This document shows, in pieces, positions 1 to 9,359 of a stretch of 64,000 nt of DNA (its first letter is position 1; the number at the start of each line of letters is the position of its first letter). A program made the translations under genes and the position numbers. Origin of the DNA: Variovorax sp. Root473 (GTDB taxonomy: Bacteria > Pseudomonadota > Gammaproteobacteria > Burkholderiales > Burkholderiaceae_C); NCBI RefSeq assembly GCF_001426505.1, contig NZ_LMEV01000017.1, positions 587,200 through 651,199 of the forward strand, read 5' to 3'. The notes below the pieces were generated by a model. The model was not told the DNA's origin. It saw nothing but the letters and a program-made list of their open reading frames with translations, and made no database searches.

Positions 1-882
1 GTCAGCCTGAATGCCAACGGCGGCGCTGGAACCACGCTCAGCAACGTGCGCGCCGGCACGGCCGCAACGGATGCCGCCAACGTCGGACAGGTCCAGCAGG
101 CGGAACAAGGCGCTGTCACGGCCTCCAACAGCTTCACGATGCAGCAGGTGACCGCGCTGCAGAGCGTCATGAACCAGGCCCTTGCCAATGGCCTGTGCAG
201 CTTCAGCGGGGGCAGCGTGACCTGCGGCACGGGCAGCAAGGCCACCGGTGCGGGTGCCACGGCGCTGGGTACCCATGCCATTGCCGACGGCGAGGGCACC
301 ACCGCGGTGGGCAGCGGCGCCGAAGCCCACCATGCCGGCTCGGTGGCCATCGGCGCCGGCGCCAGGGCGCTGGCCGATCCCACCACGGCCGTGGGCAACA
401 ACGCGGTGGCCACCGGCAACAACGCCGTGGCGCTGGGCGCCAACACGCTGGCCTCGGGCAGCAACGCCGTCGCATTGGGCCAGGGGTCGGTGGCGGACCG
501 CGACAACACCGTGTCGGTGGGCAACGCGGCCACCGGGCAGTTGCGCGGCATTGCGAATGTCGCTCCGGGCCTGCTGGGCACCGATGCAGTCAACGTCAAC
601 CAGCTGCAGCAGGCGGTGAGCAATGCGACCAGCCAGGCGAATGCCTTTGCCGCAAAGGGCGTGGCATCGGCACTGGCCATGCCGTCGATGCCGGCCTTGC
701 CGGCGGGCAGGAAATGGATGGGTGCCGCCGTGGGCAACTACGCCGGCGCATCGGCCATCGGCTTTGCTTTCGGCTACCAGGTCAATGACCACCTGAACCT
801 GGGGTTGGGCGTCTCTACTGCAACCAGCGGCGGCAGCAGCAACCGCATTGCCGCTCGCATGCAGGCGGGCTATTCATGGTGA
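1..882 (+). CDS. Trimeric autotransporter adhesin (YadA-like), C-terminal part
   Basis: The 5' end lies outside the window; the open frame runs from base 1. It is the end of a type Vc secreted adhesin that forms an outer-membrane trimer and displays a stalk and head outside the cell. Visible in order: a neck-like LSNV-x5-ATDAANVGQ segment, a short helical stretch, a run of degenerate 14-residue YadA head repeats (AVGNNAVATG, AVALGANTLASG, AVALGQGSVA), a second neck (GIANVAPGLLGTDAVNVNQL), and a C-terminal anchor of about 70 residues of amphipathic beta strands ending in Trp. A terminal aromatic residue is normal for this anchor. The gene converges with a response regulator 31 bp away. Family assignment is secure; the ligand cannot be inferred. 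Confidence 0.93.
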   Translation, partial: VSLNANGGAGTTLSNVRAGTAATDAANVGQVQQAEQGAVTASNSFTMQQVTALQSVMNQALANGLCSFSGGSVTCGTGSKATGAGATALGTHAIADGEGTTAVGSGAEAHHAGSVAIGAGARALADPTTAVGNNAVATGNNAVALGANTLASGSNAVALGQGSVADRDNTVSVGNAATGQLRGIANVAPGLLGTDAVNVNQLQQAVSNATSQANAFAAKGVASALAMPSMPALPAGRKWMGAAVGNYAGASAIGFAFGYQVNDHLNLGLGVSTATSGGSSNRIAARMQAGYSW

Positions 883-913
883 GGCGCGCAGGCAGCAAGG
901 ACACAAGCACCGT

Positions 914-1621
914 TCAGTTCAGCAAGCCGTGCCTTCGGGCCTGATAGACGGCTTCTGTGCGCGAGCCGACGGCCAGCTTGCGGTAGATGTTCTTGGTGTG
1001 GCATTCCACGGTCAGCCGGGAGATCGAGAGCGATTCGGCCATGTTGCGGTTGCTCAGCCCCTGCGCCACGAGTTCGAGGATCTTTCGCTCTCGCGGGGTC
1101 AGCGCGACGGGCAGCGCAGCGGGCGCATTGGCCGCCGGCACGGCGGGTGGTGAAACTCGCTGTGCCGCAAGCCAGCCGAGGATATGGCGCGCGATGGCCG
1201 GATCGATTGGCGAGCCGCCCTGCTCGATACTGCGCAGCGCAACGCCCAATTCGAGGTCGTCGCGCTCCTTCAGCAGGTAGCCGATGGCGCCGGCACGCAG
1301 CGCCGCGAAGATGACTTCCTCGGTCCGAAAGGCCGAGATCACCACCGCAGGCACCTTGGGGTGCCGCGCCTGCATCCAGCCGATCAGCTCGACCCCGCTG
1401 CCGTCCGGCAGGCCGATGTCGACCAGGGCGATGCCGAAGCTCTGCGCGTCGAGCAGTTCCTTGGCCGTGGCAATGCTGTCGGCCCAGGCAATTTGCGGCC
1501 CGTCGTTGCCGAGCGTGTTCAGCACGTGGCCCAGGCGTTCGCACATCGCCGGGTCGTCTTCGACCACCAGCGACCGGCTCAAGGAAACGGTTTCAACGGT
1601 TTCCGATTGAGAAATGGTCAT
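914..1621 (-). CDS. LuxR/NarL-type response regulator (orphan)
   Basis: DNA-binding response regulator of 235 aa. The receiver domain (about residues 17-135) has acidic residues E21-D22-D23, phosphoacceptor D68 in ALVDIGLPDG and K118 in YLLKERDD. A LuxR-type helix-turn-helix follows near the C-terminus (LTPRERKILELVAQGLSNRN, then TVECHTKNIYRKL). I chose the ATG at 1621; a TTG nine codons upstream is open but less likely. No histidine kinase is next to it, so its sensor must be encoded elsewhere or be shared. It lies 82 bp downstream of the hydrolase gene on the same strand and converges with the autotransporter gene. Whether it controls the adhesin is speculation. Confidence 0.9.
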   Translation of the reverse strand: MTISQSETVETVSLSRSLVVEDDPAMCERLGHVLNTLGNDGPQIAWADSIATAKELLDAQSFGIALVDIGLPDGSGVELIGWMQARHPKVPAVVISAFRTEEVIFAALRAGAIGYLLKERDDLELGVALRSIEQGGSPIDPAIARHILGWLAAQRVSPPAVPAANAPAALPVALTPRERKILELVAQGLSNRNMAESLSISRLTVECHTKNIYRKLAVGSRTEAVYQARRHGLLN

Positions 1622-1703
1622 GGGGCGCGGGGTTCCGTTCGACGGCAAGGCCAGCAGGTCGTTCTGCAGATCGTGGAGATTGTTCCAGAATATTTCTGTT
1701 CGA

Positions 1704-2507
1704 TCAGCCCATCAGGTTGCGCAGCGAAGCTTCGATGGCTGCCGCCGTGGCCAGCGGCTTTTCCATCGGAAACAGGTGGGTGCCGTCGAGCATCGTGATG
1801 CGGCCCTTGGTGACCTGCTCGGTCATCGCCATGCCCACCTGCTTCATCTCGACCGACTGGCGCCCGCCAATGAAGGCCGCCTTGCACTTGAGCGGATGGC
1901 GGCGCAGCAGCGCGCCCAGGGTGTGGGGCAGGGTGTTGTAGATCGCGGTTTCCACGTCGCGGTCGAAGCTCAGGGCGCGCGTGTCCTCGCTGTCGAAGGT
2001 GCCGTGGTCGATGTAGTCGTGCAGCACCTGCTCGTCCCACTTCGCGAACGCCTTCTTGCTGCGAAAGTGCGCGAACACCGCCTCGCGATGCTCCCAGCTG
2101 TTGCGGCGCTTGCGGCTCGTGGCGCCGGGCGACAAGCTCTTCATGAGCGGCGTGCGCTTGACCACGTGGAGCGTGTTCGCGCGCCAGCCGCCGAGGATCG
2201 GCGAGTCGATCAGCAGCACGCCGCGCGCCAGCTCGGGGTGGCGCGCCGCGCACATCAGGCTCAGGAAGCCGCCCAGCGAATGGCCGATGAGGAACACCGG
2301 GCCGCCCGCGCGGTCGGCGCGCACCCTGGCGAAATCGGCCAGCTGCTGCACCAGGTGCGGCCAGTTGTCGGTGACGGGGTATTTCGGGTCGTGCCCGAAT
2401 TTCTCGATGGCATCGACCTCGAAGCCCCGGTTGCGAAGGCTGTCGAGAACGACGCGGTAGGTGCTCGCCGGAAAGCTGTTGCCGTGCGAAAAGATGACAG
2501 GAGGCAC
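1704..2507 (-). CDS. Alpha/beta hydrolase
   Basis: Predicted cytoplasmic serine hydrolase of 267 aa, substrate unknown. The nucleophile elbow GHSLGG puts the catalytic Ser at residue 77. The oxyanion-hole region is near the N-terminus (VIFSHGNSFPAS) and a candidate catalytic His is in DGTHLFPMEKP near the C-terminus. No ATG fits: the hydrolase fold begins within a few codons of the Anbu stop, so I chose the GTG at 2507, which is 8 bp after that stop. The frame is also open upstream inside the Anbu gene without a credible start. Spacing makes it the third gene of a mutS - Anbu - hydrolase transcript. The start is the uncertain part. Confidence 0.82.
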   Translation of the reverse strand: MPPVIFSHGNSFPASTYRVVLDSLRNRGFEVDAIEKFGHDPKYPVTDNWPHLVQQLADFARVRADRAGGPVFLIGHSLGGFLSLMCAARHPELARGVLLIDSPILGGWRANTLHVVKRTPLMKSLSPGATSRKRRNSWEHREAVFAHFRSKKAFAKWDEQVLHDYIDHGTFDSEDTRALSFDRDVETAIYNTLPHTLGALLRRHPLKCKAAFIGGRQSVEMKQVGMAMTEQVTKGRITMLDGTHLFPMEKPLATAAAIEASLRNLMG

Positions 2508-2515
2508 GGACGGGT

Positions 2516-3355
2516 TCAGATGAGCTTTTCGTCGGGCGTGGAAATCTTGCGCAGCGGGCTGTGGCGCGTGGCGGGCATCTTCAGCGGGTGCTCGGTATGG
2601 CTGTCGTCCCACACGGGGTCTTCGATGCTGTCGAACACCTCGCGCAGCTTCTGGCCCCAGCTGTTGTGCATCATGCGGTAGTAGGGGTTGTCGGCGTCGA
2701 TGCAGATCACGCGATCGGTCTCGAGCTTGTTGGCCTCGTACACCACCAGGTCCAGCGGCAGGCCGACCGAGAGGTTCGACTTCATGGTCGAGTCCATCGA
2801 CACCAGCGCGCACTTGGCGGCTTCGTCCAGCGGTGTCTCGGGCGTGAGCACGCGGTCGAGCACGGGCTTGCCGTACTTCGATTCGCCCACCTGGAAGTAG
2901 GGCGTCTCGGTGGTCGCTTCGATGAAGTTGCCGGCCGCGTAGACCAGGAACAGGCGCATGCCCTCGCCCTTGACCTGCCCGCCGAAGATGAACGACACGT
3001 TGAAATCCAAGCCCGCGTGCTTGAGCGCCTCGGCATCGCGGTCGTACACATGGCGCACGGCCGAGCCCAGCACGCGCGCGGCGTCGAACATGCTCCTGGC
3101 GTTCCAGATGGTGATGGGGTCGCCCTGCGTGCCGTCTTCGCGCGTTTCGCGCAGCTCTTCGATCTGCAGGATTTCGCGCACCGACTGCGAGATGCTCAGG
3201 TTGCCCGACGACAGCAGCACCATGACGCGGTCGCCAGGCTGTTCGTAGACGATCATCTTGCGGAAGGTGCTGATGTGGTCCACGCCCGCGTTCGTGCGCG
3301 AGTCGGAGAGAAACACCAGGCCGGCGTTGAGTTTGATGCCTACGCAATAAGTCAT
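2516..3355 (-). CDS. Anbu-type proteasome-like peptidase
   Basis: Member of the Ntn-hydrolase proteasome superfamily, closest in pattern to Anbu (ancestral beta subunit). The protein starts MTYCVGIKL; removal of Met would expose Thr2 as N-terminal nucleophile. The supporting residues D18 (SDSRTNAG) and K33 (STFRKM) are at proteasome-like spacing. At 279 aa it is somewhat longer than a typical Anbu of about 240-250 aa, with the excess at the C-terminus. The ATG at 3355 was chosen because the catalytic Thr must be residue 2; an AAGG lies upstream. The gene starts 28 bp after mutS on the same strand. The genes often found with Anbu (alpha-E protein, ATP-grasp, transglutaminase) are not in this neighbourhood. 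Confidence 0.88.
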   Translation of the reverse strand: MTYCVGIKLNAGLVFLSDSRTNAGVDHISTFRKMIVYEQPGDRVMVLLSSGNLSISQSVREILQIEELRETREDGTQGDPITIWNARSMFDAARVLGSAVRHVYDRDAEALKHAGLDFNVSFIFGGQVKGEGMRLFLVYAAGNFIEATTETPYFQVGESKYGKPVLDRVLTPETPLDEAAKCALVSMDSTMKSNLSVGLPLDLVVYEANKLETDRVICIDADNPYYRMMHNSWGQKLREVFDSIEDPVWDDSHTEHPLKMPATRHSPLRKISTPDEKLI

Positions 3356-3383
3356 GGGTTCGCCTTGCAGGAACTGGGCCCGC

Positions 3384-6041
3384 TCATGCGGTACTGCGTT
3401 CACGTGCGTTCAGTTTCTGGAGGGCATAGAGCGCGTCGAGGGCTTCGCGCGGGCTCATGGCGTCCGGGTCGAGGGCAGCCAGCGCGGATTCTACGGCGCT
3501 GACCATGGCGGTTTCGGTGGCCGGCGGCGGCGCGAACAGGTCGACCTGCGCACGCGTTTGCGCATGCTGCGATTCGAGCGCATCGAGCGCCTGCCGCGCA
3601 TGGTTGACCACCGCCGCGGGCATGCCGGCCAGGCGCGCCACCTGGATGCCGTAGCTCTTGCTGGCCGGACCCGGCTGCATCTCGTGCAGGAACACGATGT
3701 CGCGGCCCGACTCGGTCGCGCTCACGTGCATGTTCACGGCGCCGTGGTGCGTGGCCGGGAATTCGGTGAGCTCGAAGTAGTGGGTCGCGAACAGCGTGAA
3801 CGCCTTGCTGCGGTCGTGCAGTTGCGCCGCAATGCCGGCCGCCAGCGCCAGGCCGTCGAAAGTGCTGGTGCCGCGGCCGATTTCGTCCATGAGCACCAGC
3901 GACTGCGCCGTGGCGCTGTGCAGGATCTGCGCGGCCTCGGTCATCTCGAGCATGAAGGTCGACTGCGCGTTGGCCAGGTCGTCGGCCGCGCCGATGCGTG
4001 TGTGGATCGCGTCGATCGGTCCGAGCCGGCAGGCCGTGGCCGGCACGTGCGAGCCGATGGATGCCAGCAGCACGACGATGGCCACTTGCCGCATGTAGGT
4101 CGACTTGCCGCCCATGTTCGGGCCGGTGATGATCTGCATGCGCTGCTGCGGTCCCATCTGCGTGTCGTTGGCGATGAAGCCGCCCGACGACTTCTCGGCC
4201 AGCCGCGCCTCCACCACCGGGTGGCGGCCCTGCTGGATCTCGATGCACGGGTGCGACACGAAGGTCGGCGCGCGCCAGTTCAGCGTGTGCGAGCGCTCGG
4301 CCAGCGCGCACAGCGCGTCGAGCGCGGCGATGCCGCCGGCCAACTGCGTGAGCGCGGGCACCGAGGGCTGCAGCGCGTCGAGCAGTTGCTCGTACAGCCA
4401 CTTCTCGCGCGCCAGTGCGCGGTCTTGCGCGCTCAGGGCCTTGTCTTCGAAGGCCTTCAGCTCGGGCGTGATGAAGCGCTCGGCGTTCTTCAGCGTCTGG
4501 CGGCGGCGGTAGTTGTCGGGCACCTTCGAAAGCGCGCTTTGCGTCACCTCGATGTAGAAACCGTGCACGCGGTTGAACTGCACGCGCAGGTTGCTGATGC
4601 CGGTGCGCTCGCGCTCGCTGATCTCGAGCTTGAGCAAAAAGTCGTCGCAGTTCTCGCTGATCTCGCGCAGTTCGTCGAGTTCGGCGTCGTGGCCCGTGGC
4701 GATCACGCCGCCGTCGCGCACCAGCGCCGACGGATCGGGCTTGATCGCGCGCACCAGAAGGTCGGCGCAGCCCGGCGGCGGTGCCAGGCGTTCTGTGATC
4801 TGCGCCAGCAGCGCGGCCGCGCCCGGCAGCAGCGGCGCCAGTTGCTCGGCCTTCGACAGCGCAAGCTGCAAGGCCACGAGTTCGCGCGGGCGCACCTGGC
4901 GCAGCGCAATGCGTGCCGCGATGCGTTCCACGTCGCTCGTATTCTTGAGCTGCTCGCGCAGCGTGCGCCACGGTGCGGCGGTGGCGCCGGGCGCGGGGGA
5001 CTGCAGCGCACCGATGGCGTCGAGCCGGCCTTGCGCTTCGCTGCGGTCGCGGCGCGGCGAGAGCAGCCAGCGCTTGAGCAGGCGGCTGCCCATGCCCGTC
5101 ATGCAGGTGTCGAGCAGCGAGAACATCGTGGGCGAATCTTCGCCGCGCAGCGTCTGCACCAGCTCGAGATTGCGGCGCGTGGTGGGCGGCAGCTCGATCA
5201 GGTCGCCATCGCGCTCCACCGACAGCCGCTGCACGTGCGACAGCGCGCGGCCCTGCGTGTGCTCGGCATAGCCCAGCAGCGCGGCGGCGGCGGCGTGCGC
5301 GTTGCCCAGGCCCTCGGCGTTCCATGCGGCGAGGCTGTGGCTGCCCATCTGCTCGCTGAGCTTGCGCTCGCCCAGGCCGGGGTCGAACTGCCAGGCCGGG
5401 CGAAGCGACAGCGTGAACGGCACGGCCGCGCGCGCGGCCTTCAGGCGCTGCTCGAAGGCGGGCGTGACCTCGGCGCTGTACAGCAGCTCGCTCGGCGCGA
5501 TGCGTGCGATCCAGGCTTCGAGCGCATCGGCGGGGCACTCGGCCAGCCGCAACTCGGCACCCGTCACGCTGAGCCAGGCCAGGCCGCAGAAATTGCGCGT
5601 GCCCGCATGCACGGCGAGCAGCAGCGAATCGCTCTTGTCGTTGAGCAGTTCCGAGTCGGTCAGCGTGCCGGGCGTGACCACCCGCACCACCTTGCGCTCG
5701 ACCGGCCCCTTGCTGGCGCCGACCTCGCCCACCTGCTCGCAGATGGCCACGGATTCGCCCAGCTTGATGAGCCGTGCCAGGTAGGTGTCGACCGAGTGGA
5801 AGGGCACGCCGCACATCAGCACCGGCTGCCCGGCCGACTGGCCGCGCTGGGTGAGCGTGATGTCGAGCAGGCGTGCGGCCTTTTCGGCATCGGCCCAGAA
5901 CAGTTCGTAGAAATCGCCCATCCGGTAGAACAGCAGCGTGTCCGGATGGTCGGCTTTGAGGCCCAGATATTGCGCCATCATGGGCGTGTGCCCTGCGAAG
6001 TCGCTGGAGGAGGGGGCGGGGTGGGCAGTCGTCGTTTTCAC
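3384..6041 (-). CDS. mutS: DNA mismatch repair protein MutS
   Basis: Mismatch-recognition ATPase of methyl-directed repair, 885 aa, full length for the family. The N-terminal mismatch-binding motif is GDFYELF (F44 and E46, the F-x-E pair). The ABC-type ATPase has Walker [10 protein letters not shown] near residue 640 and the Walker B/signature region [12 protein letters not shown] near 718. I chose the GTG at 6041, giving [20 protein letters not shown] before the conserved MMAQYLGLK; the ATG at MMAQ would remove only 20 residues and is a possible alternative. It heads a minus-strand run with Anbu and the hydrolase and is divergent from the small gene at 6139. The stretch between them is about 100 bp. 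Confidence 0.97.
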   Translation of the reverse strand: MKTTTAHPAPSSSDFAGHTPMMAQYLGLKADHPDTLLFYRMGDFYELFWADAEKAARLLDITLTQRGQSAGQPVLMCGVPFHSVDTYLARLIKLGESVAICEQVGEVGASKGPVERKVVRVVTPGTLTDSELLNDKSDSLLLAVHAGTRNFCGLAWLSVTGAELRLAECPADALEAWIARIAPSELLYSAEVTPAFEQRLKAARAAVPFTLSLRPAWQFDPGLGERKLSEQMGSHSLAAWNAEGLGNAHAAAAALLGYAEHTQGRALSHVQRLSVERDGDLIELPPTTRRNLELVQTLRGEDSPTMFSLLDTCMTGMGSRLLKRWLLSPRRDRSEAQGRLDAIGALQSPAPGATAAPWRTLREQLKNTSDVERIAARIALRQVRPRELVALQLALSKAEQLAPLLPGAAALLAQITERLAPPPGCADLLVRAIKPDPSALVRDGGVIATGHDAELDELREISENCDDFLLKLEISERERTGISNLRVQFNRVHGFYIEVTQSALSKVPDNYRRRQTLKNAERFITPELKAFEDKALSAQDRALAREKWLYEQLLDALQPSVPALTQLAGGIAALDALCALAERSHTLNWRAPTFVSHPCIEIQQGRHPVVEARLAEKSSGGFIANDTQMGPQQRMQIITGPNMGGKSTYMRQVAIVVLLASIGSHVPATACRLGPIDAIHTRIGAADDLANAQSTFMLEMTEAAQILHSATAQSLVLMDEIGRGTSTFDGLALAAGIAAQLHDRSKAFTLFATHYFELTEFPATHHGAVNMHVSATESGRDIVFLHEMQPGPASKSYGIQVARLAGMPAAVVNHARQALDALESQHAQTRAQVDLFAPPPATETAMVSAVESALAALDPDAMSPREALDALYALQKLNARERSTA

Positions 6042-6138
6042 TCGGGCGATTATCGGGGACGGGCCGAGCGCGGGCGGCGGCCCGCAGGCCCCTCCTAAAA
6101 TCCTTTGGCGCAACCCCGCGTGAAGAACAAAGGCGCCC

Positions 6139-6750
6139 ATGGCCCCGTCGGAAGAAATCAAAGGCCCTGCAGCGGACGCGCTCCCGGACACCGCCACCTT
6201 GCCCGCAGAACTCGCGGCGCTGTATCTGTGCATGTCGCCGGCCCAACTCGCGGACCTGCGCAAGCCGAAGCGGCCCGAAGGGCGCGCGGGCGCGGGCCCC
6301 AGCGGCCCGTCCGTGATCCGGCCCGTGGAAGGCACGGGCGGCGGCAAGGAGCCTGCGCTCTACCAGCTCGGCACGCTGCGCGAATTTGCCAAGGCGCACG
6401 CCGGCCCGTCCACTTTCGACGCCGCGCTGAACACCGGCCTGCCGGGCTGGGTCAGCGCCAAGCTGCCCTTCTTCGCCGAGCGCGAGCCCCGCATCAAGCG
6501 CGGCAAGCGCGTGCTCATTGGCGGCGCCTGGGACCGCACCGATCCGCTGCGCGAACAGCGCTTCGTCGCGCTGGCCAAGGGCCGCATCCGCTTCACATCG
6601 CTGACGTGCGCCGAAGCCGCGGCGAGCCTGTGGGCCGACGTGGCCAGCCACCGCGCCTTCGCCGACACGGGATTGGCCCTGCTCGCGCGCGAGACACAGG
6701 CCATCGAGGCCTCGCTGGCCGAGACGGCCGCCCTGGCCGCGGCCGCCTGA
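6139..6750 (+). CDS. Hypothetical protein with putative helix-turn-helix
   Basis: A 203 aa cytoplasmic protein that I cannot assign to a named family. Residues 20-75 ([20 protein letters not shown], then a Gly/Pro-rich turn, then [13 protein letters not shown]) resemble the excisionase/MerR-like winged helix, in which a short helix-turn-helix is followed by a Tyr-containing wing. The C-terminal half is Ala-rich and helical. It is divergent from mutS and 33 bp upstream of corA on the same strand, so it may be cotranscribed with corA. Codon usage matches its neighbours, so it is probably real. DNA binding is only a possibility. Confidence 0.7.
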   Translation: MAPSEEIKGPAADALPDTATLPAELAALYLCMSPAQLADLRKPKRPEGRAGAGPSGPSVIRPVEGTGGGKEPALYQLGTLREFAKAHAGPSTFDAALNTGLPGWVSAKLPFFAEREPRIKRGKRVLIGGAWDRTDPLREQRFVALAKGRIRFTSLTCAEAAASLWADVASHRAFADTGLALLARETQAIEASLAETAALAAAA

Positions 6751-6783
6751 GTCCGTTCCAAGTTCGAAGAGGGAAACGTCCCG

Positions 6784-7773
6784 ATGCTGATCAACTGCGT
6801 GGCGTATGAAAACGGTGCCAAGCTCGCCGACATTCCCGTCGAGGACATCAGCGAGTACATCTCCCGGCGCGGCTGTTTCGTGTGGGTGGCATTGAGCGAC
6901 GCCACGCCCGAAGAGCTGGCCCAGATGCAGGACGAATTCGACCTGCACCCCCTGGCCGTCGAGGACGCCCAGCACGGCCACCAGCGGCCCAAGGTCGAGG
7001 AGTACGGCGATTCGCTGTTCGTCGTGATGCACCTGGTCGAGCCCTCGACCGACACCGAGGGGGAGGGCGGGCACAGCGTGAACGTGGGCGAGGTCAACGT
7101 GTTCGTCGGTCGCAACTACGTGCTGTCGGTGCGCAACCGCAGCCAGCAGGGTTTCCTGGGGGTGCGCGAGCGCTGCGAGCGCGAGCCCGACCTGCTGCGC
7201 AACGGCGCGGGCTTCGTGCTCTACGCGCTGATGGACGCGGTGGTCGACCGCTACTTTCCGGTGATCGACGCGCTCGAGGTGGAACTCGAATCCATCGAGC
7301 AGCAGATCTTTGCCCAGGGCGGCGCGGCGCGCGACAAGATCAAACAGCTGTACGACCTGAAGCGCCGCAGCCTCACTCTCAAGCGCGCGGTGGCGCCATT
7401 GGTGGAAGCGGCGGGCAAGCTGCACGGCGGGCGCGTGCCGCAGGTCTGCGTGGGCACGCAGGAGTACTTCCGCGACGTGGGCGACCACCTGGTGCGCATC
7501 AACGGCTCGATCGACGCGGTGCGCGACACCATCGCCACGGCGGTGCAGGTGAACCTGTCGATGGTCACCATCGAAGAGAGCGAAGTGACCAAGCGGCTGG
7601 CCGCCTGGGCCAGCATCTTCGCGGTGTGCACCGCGTTCGCGGGCATCTGGGGGATGAACTTCGAGCACATGCCGGAGCTGAAATTCCGCTATGGCTACGC
7701 GATGGCGCTGGGGTTGATCGTCAGCACCTGCGGGTATCTGTATTACCGGTTCCGCCGCGTCGGCTGGCTTTAG
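6784..7773 (+). CDS. corA: CorA-type magnesium/cobalt channel
   Basis: Pentameric inner-membrane Mg2+ channel of 329 aa. A long acidic cytoplasmic N-terminal domain precedes two C-terminal transmembrane helices (about 265-288 and 303-323). The signature GMN tripeptide is at residues 290-292 in GIWGMNFEHMPEL, at the periplasmic end of TM1. The C-terminus is basic (RFRRVGWL), as usual. The ATG at 6784 follows a GAGGGAA sequence at an appropriate distance. It sits 33 bp after the hypothetical gene and is followed by repeat copy A, which separates it from the convergent SIP gene. Confidence 0.95.
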   Translation: MLINCVAYENGAKLADIPVEDISEYISRRGCFVWVALSDATPEELAQMQDEFDLHPLAVEDAQHGHQRPKVEEYGDSLFVVMHLVEPSTDTEGEGGHSVNVGEVNVFVGRNYVLSVRNRSQQGFLGVRERCEREPDLLRNGAGFVLYALMDAVVDRYFPVIDALEVELESIEQQIFAQGGAARDKIKQLYDLKRRSLTLKRAVAPLVEAAGKLHGGRVPQVCVGTQEYFRDVGDHLVRINGSIDAVRDTIATAVQVNLSMVTIEESEVTKRLAAWASIFAVCTAFAGIWGMNFEHMPELKFRYGYAMALGLIVSTCGYLYYRFRRVGWL

Positions 7774-7784
7774 CACGAAGCTCG

Positions 7785-7872
7785 CCCCCAGGCTTCGCGC
7801 ACTTCGTGTCGCTTCTCCAACCCCCTACCGGGGGCGACACCTGCAGCCCGGCAAAGCCGGTTCTGCGGTGTC
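7785..7872 (+). repeat. Dispersed intergenic repeat, copy A
   Basis: An 88 bp element between the converging ends of corA and the SIP gene. It begins CCCCCAGGCTTCGCGCACTT and ends GGTTCTGCGGTGTC. Two foldable parts are visible: an outer stem GTGTCG/CGACAC enclosing CCCCC-TACC-GGGGG, and a second stem CCGGC-AAA-GCCGG. Copies B (60411-60499) and C (39066-39153, opposite strand) share the layout. At this site it could act as a bidirectional hairpin terminator, though there is no T-run. Confidence 0.85.
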
Positions 7873-7894
7873 TCGCGACTCAATAGCGCCTTCT

Positions 7895-8740
7895 TTATTC
7901 GTCGTGGGTGTCGTGCGTCGCTGCCGCACCGCGGCGCCAGTAACCCGACGCCCGAACCCACTTCGGGTTCGCACCGCGCTCGCCCACGAGGTGCGCACGC
8001 AGCGCCTTCGCAATCGCTGATTCGCAACCGACCCACGCATGGAAGTCGCCAGCCGGCAGTTCGATCGTCTTCAGCGTGTCGACAAGCACGGGGCTCAGCC
8101 CCGGCGCCGCGCCATGGCGGTGTACCCAGCGCAGCGTGAGATCGGCCTGCGTCTCGAACGGAATCTCGTCGGCTGCGCTGTCGACTTCGGCCAGCACCAC
8201 CACGCGCGCGCCGGCCGGCAACTCGGCCAGGCGGCGCGAGATCGCGGGCAGGGCGGTGTCGTCGCCGATCAGCAGGTGCCAGTCGAATTCGGTCGGCACG
8301 ATGAACGAACCGCGCGGGCCGCCCACGCCGACGATGTCGCCGGGCCTGGCCTGCTCGGCCCATTGCGTGGCGGGGCCGGCATCGTGCAGCGCGAAATCGA
8401 TCTCGAGCGTGTTGGCTTGCGCGTCGTGGCGGCGCGGCGTGTAGTCGCGCATGGCGGGGCGGCCGCCCTCGGGCCACACGGGGCCGTCGGGGCCGGCGGT
8501 CGGCAGCGTGAGCTGGCCGGTGGCGGCATCGGGAAAGAACAGCTTCGCGTGGTCGTCGAAGCCGGGGCTCGTGAAGCCTTGGAGCGCTTCGCCGGTCAGC
8601 GTGATGCGGATCAGGTGCGGCGTCACGCGCTGCGCGGTCTTCACCGTGAGCTGGCGAAAGCGCAGTTCGTGGCGCACGCGGCGGGGCGTGCGGTCGGGCG
8701 TGTGGGAAGAAGACGAAGTGGTGGTGGTGAAGTCGGTCAT
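7895..8740 (-). CDS. yqjH: Siderophore-interacting protein / NADPH-dependent ferric reductase (YqjH-like)
   Basis: Cytoplasmic flavoprotein of the SIP family, 281 aa, which reduces ferric siderophores with NAD(P)H to release iron. The FAD-binding barrel is about residues 20-140 and includes the flavin motif RDYTPRR. The C-terminal NAD(P)H-binding part is about 145-281 and includes LLIGDDTALPAISRRLAELP. The N-terminus is low-complexity Ser/Thr. I chose the ATG at 8740; a TTG five codons upstream is also open. It begins 11 bp after the PadR stop on the same strand, so the regulator and the reductase form one transcript. The pairing with a His-rich PadR regulator matches E. coli YqjI/YqjH, where the two genes are divergent. 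Confidence 0.9.
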   Translation of the reverse strand: MTDFTTTTSSSSHTPDRTPRRVRHELRFRQLTVKTAQRVTPHLIRITLTGEALQGFTSPGFDDHAKLFFPDAATGQLTLPTAGPDGPVWPEGGRPAMRDYTPRRHDAQANTLEIDFALHDAGPATQWAEQARPGDIVGVGGPRGSFIVPTEFDWHLLIGDDTALPAISRRLAELPAGARVVVLAEVDSAADEIPFETQADLTLRWVHRHGAAPGLSPVLVDTLKTIELPAGDFHAWVGCESAIAKALRAHLVGERGANPKWVRASGYWRRGAAATHDTHDE

Positions 8741-8751
8741 GTCAGGTGGAT

Positions 8752-9339
8752 TCAAATGCGTTCGAGCTGTTGTGCGGCGCTGTCGAGCACCGCGGCGAAT
8801 TCGTGGGCCTGTTGTTCGGTGAGGGGTGCGCCGCCGAGGCGCAGGCGCATCGCGAGCTTGAGGTTCTCGATGGCGCGGGTGACTTGCGGCGGCCGTCCGG
8901 CGCGCGGGCCGGCGCCGTCCACGCCGCCCGCCATGCGGGCCATCATGGCGTCGGCCGTCTCGCGGTTGGCGGCCAGGAACGCCTGGCCGTCCGGTGTGAT
9001 GCTGTAGCGCTTGCGACCGCCGACGTCGGCGGTTTCCACGCTCAGCTGGCCCAGCTCTTCCAGCAGCGTGAGCGTCGGGTAGACCACGCCGGGGCTCGGC
9101 GCGTAGGTGCCGCCCAGGCGCTCTTCGATGGCCTTGATGAGTTCGTAGCCGTGCGAGGGCTTGTCGGCAATGAGCTGCAGCAGCACGAAGCGCAACCCCC
9201 CATGGCCGAACACCCGGCCCGCGCCGCCGCCGCGTCCGCCGCGCATTCCGCGGCCGCCGCCCCAGAGGCCGTCGTCGTGTTCGCCGCGCGGGGCGTGGCA
9301 GTGGTGAGGGTGGTGCGGGGCGTGGTGGGGGTGGCGCAT
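8752..9339 (-). CDS. yqjI: PadR-family regulator with His-rich N-terminus (YqjI-like)
   Basis: Transcriptional repressor of 195 aa. The first 21 residues contain nine His and one Cys (HPHHAPHHPHHCH), a likely metal-binding extension, followed by a Gly/Arg-rich linker. The PadR winged helix occupies about residues 48-125 (LLQLIADKPSHGYELIKAI, then PSPGVVYPTLTLLEELG). A helical dimerisation tail follows. E. coli YqjI has the same architecture, senses nickel and represses the ferric reductase yqjH; that function is inferred here from architecture and the adjacent SIP gene. It is first in the operon and probably autoregulates through the palindrome 21 bp upstream. Confidence 0.9.
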   Translation of the reverse strand: MRHPHHAPHHPHHCHAPRGEHDDGLWGGGRGMRGGRGGGAGRVFGHGGLRFVLLQLIADKPSHGYELIKAIEERLGGTYAPSPGVVYPTLTLLEELGQLSVETADVGGRKRYSITPDGQAFLAANRETADAMMARMAGGVDGAGPRAGRPPQVTRAIENLKLAMRLRLGGAPLTEQQAHEFAAVLDSAAQQLERI

Positions 9340-9359
9340 CGGGTTGTCTTTCTTGAAGC

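Noticed and set aside
3354..6098. 914-codon plus-strand frame over mutS
   Set aside because: Antisense shadow of mutS; composition is Arg/Gln/Ala-rich and shows no family motif.
3400..7776. Very long open frame on the minus strand across mutS and corA
   Set aside because: It is a shadow of mutS in another frame and runs antisense to corA. High third-position GC keeps such frames open. Its translation is Arg/Ala/Gly-rich without any domain.
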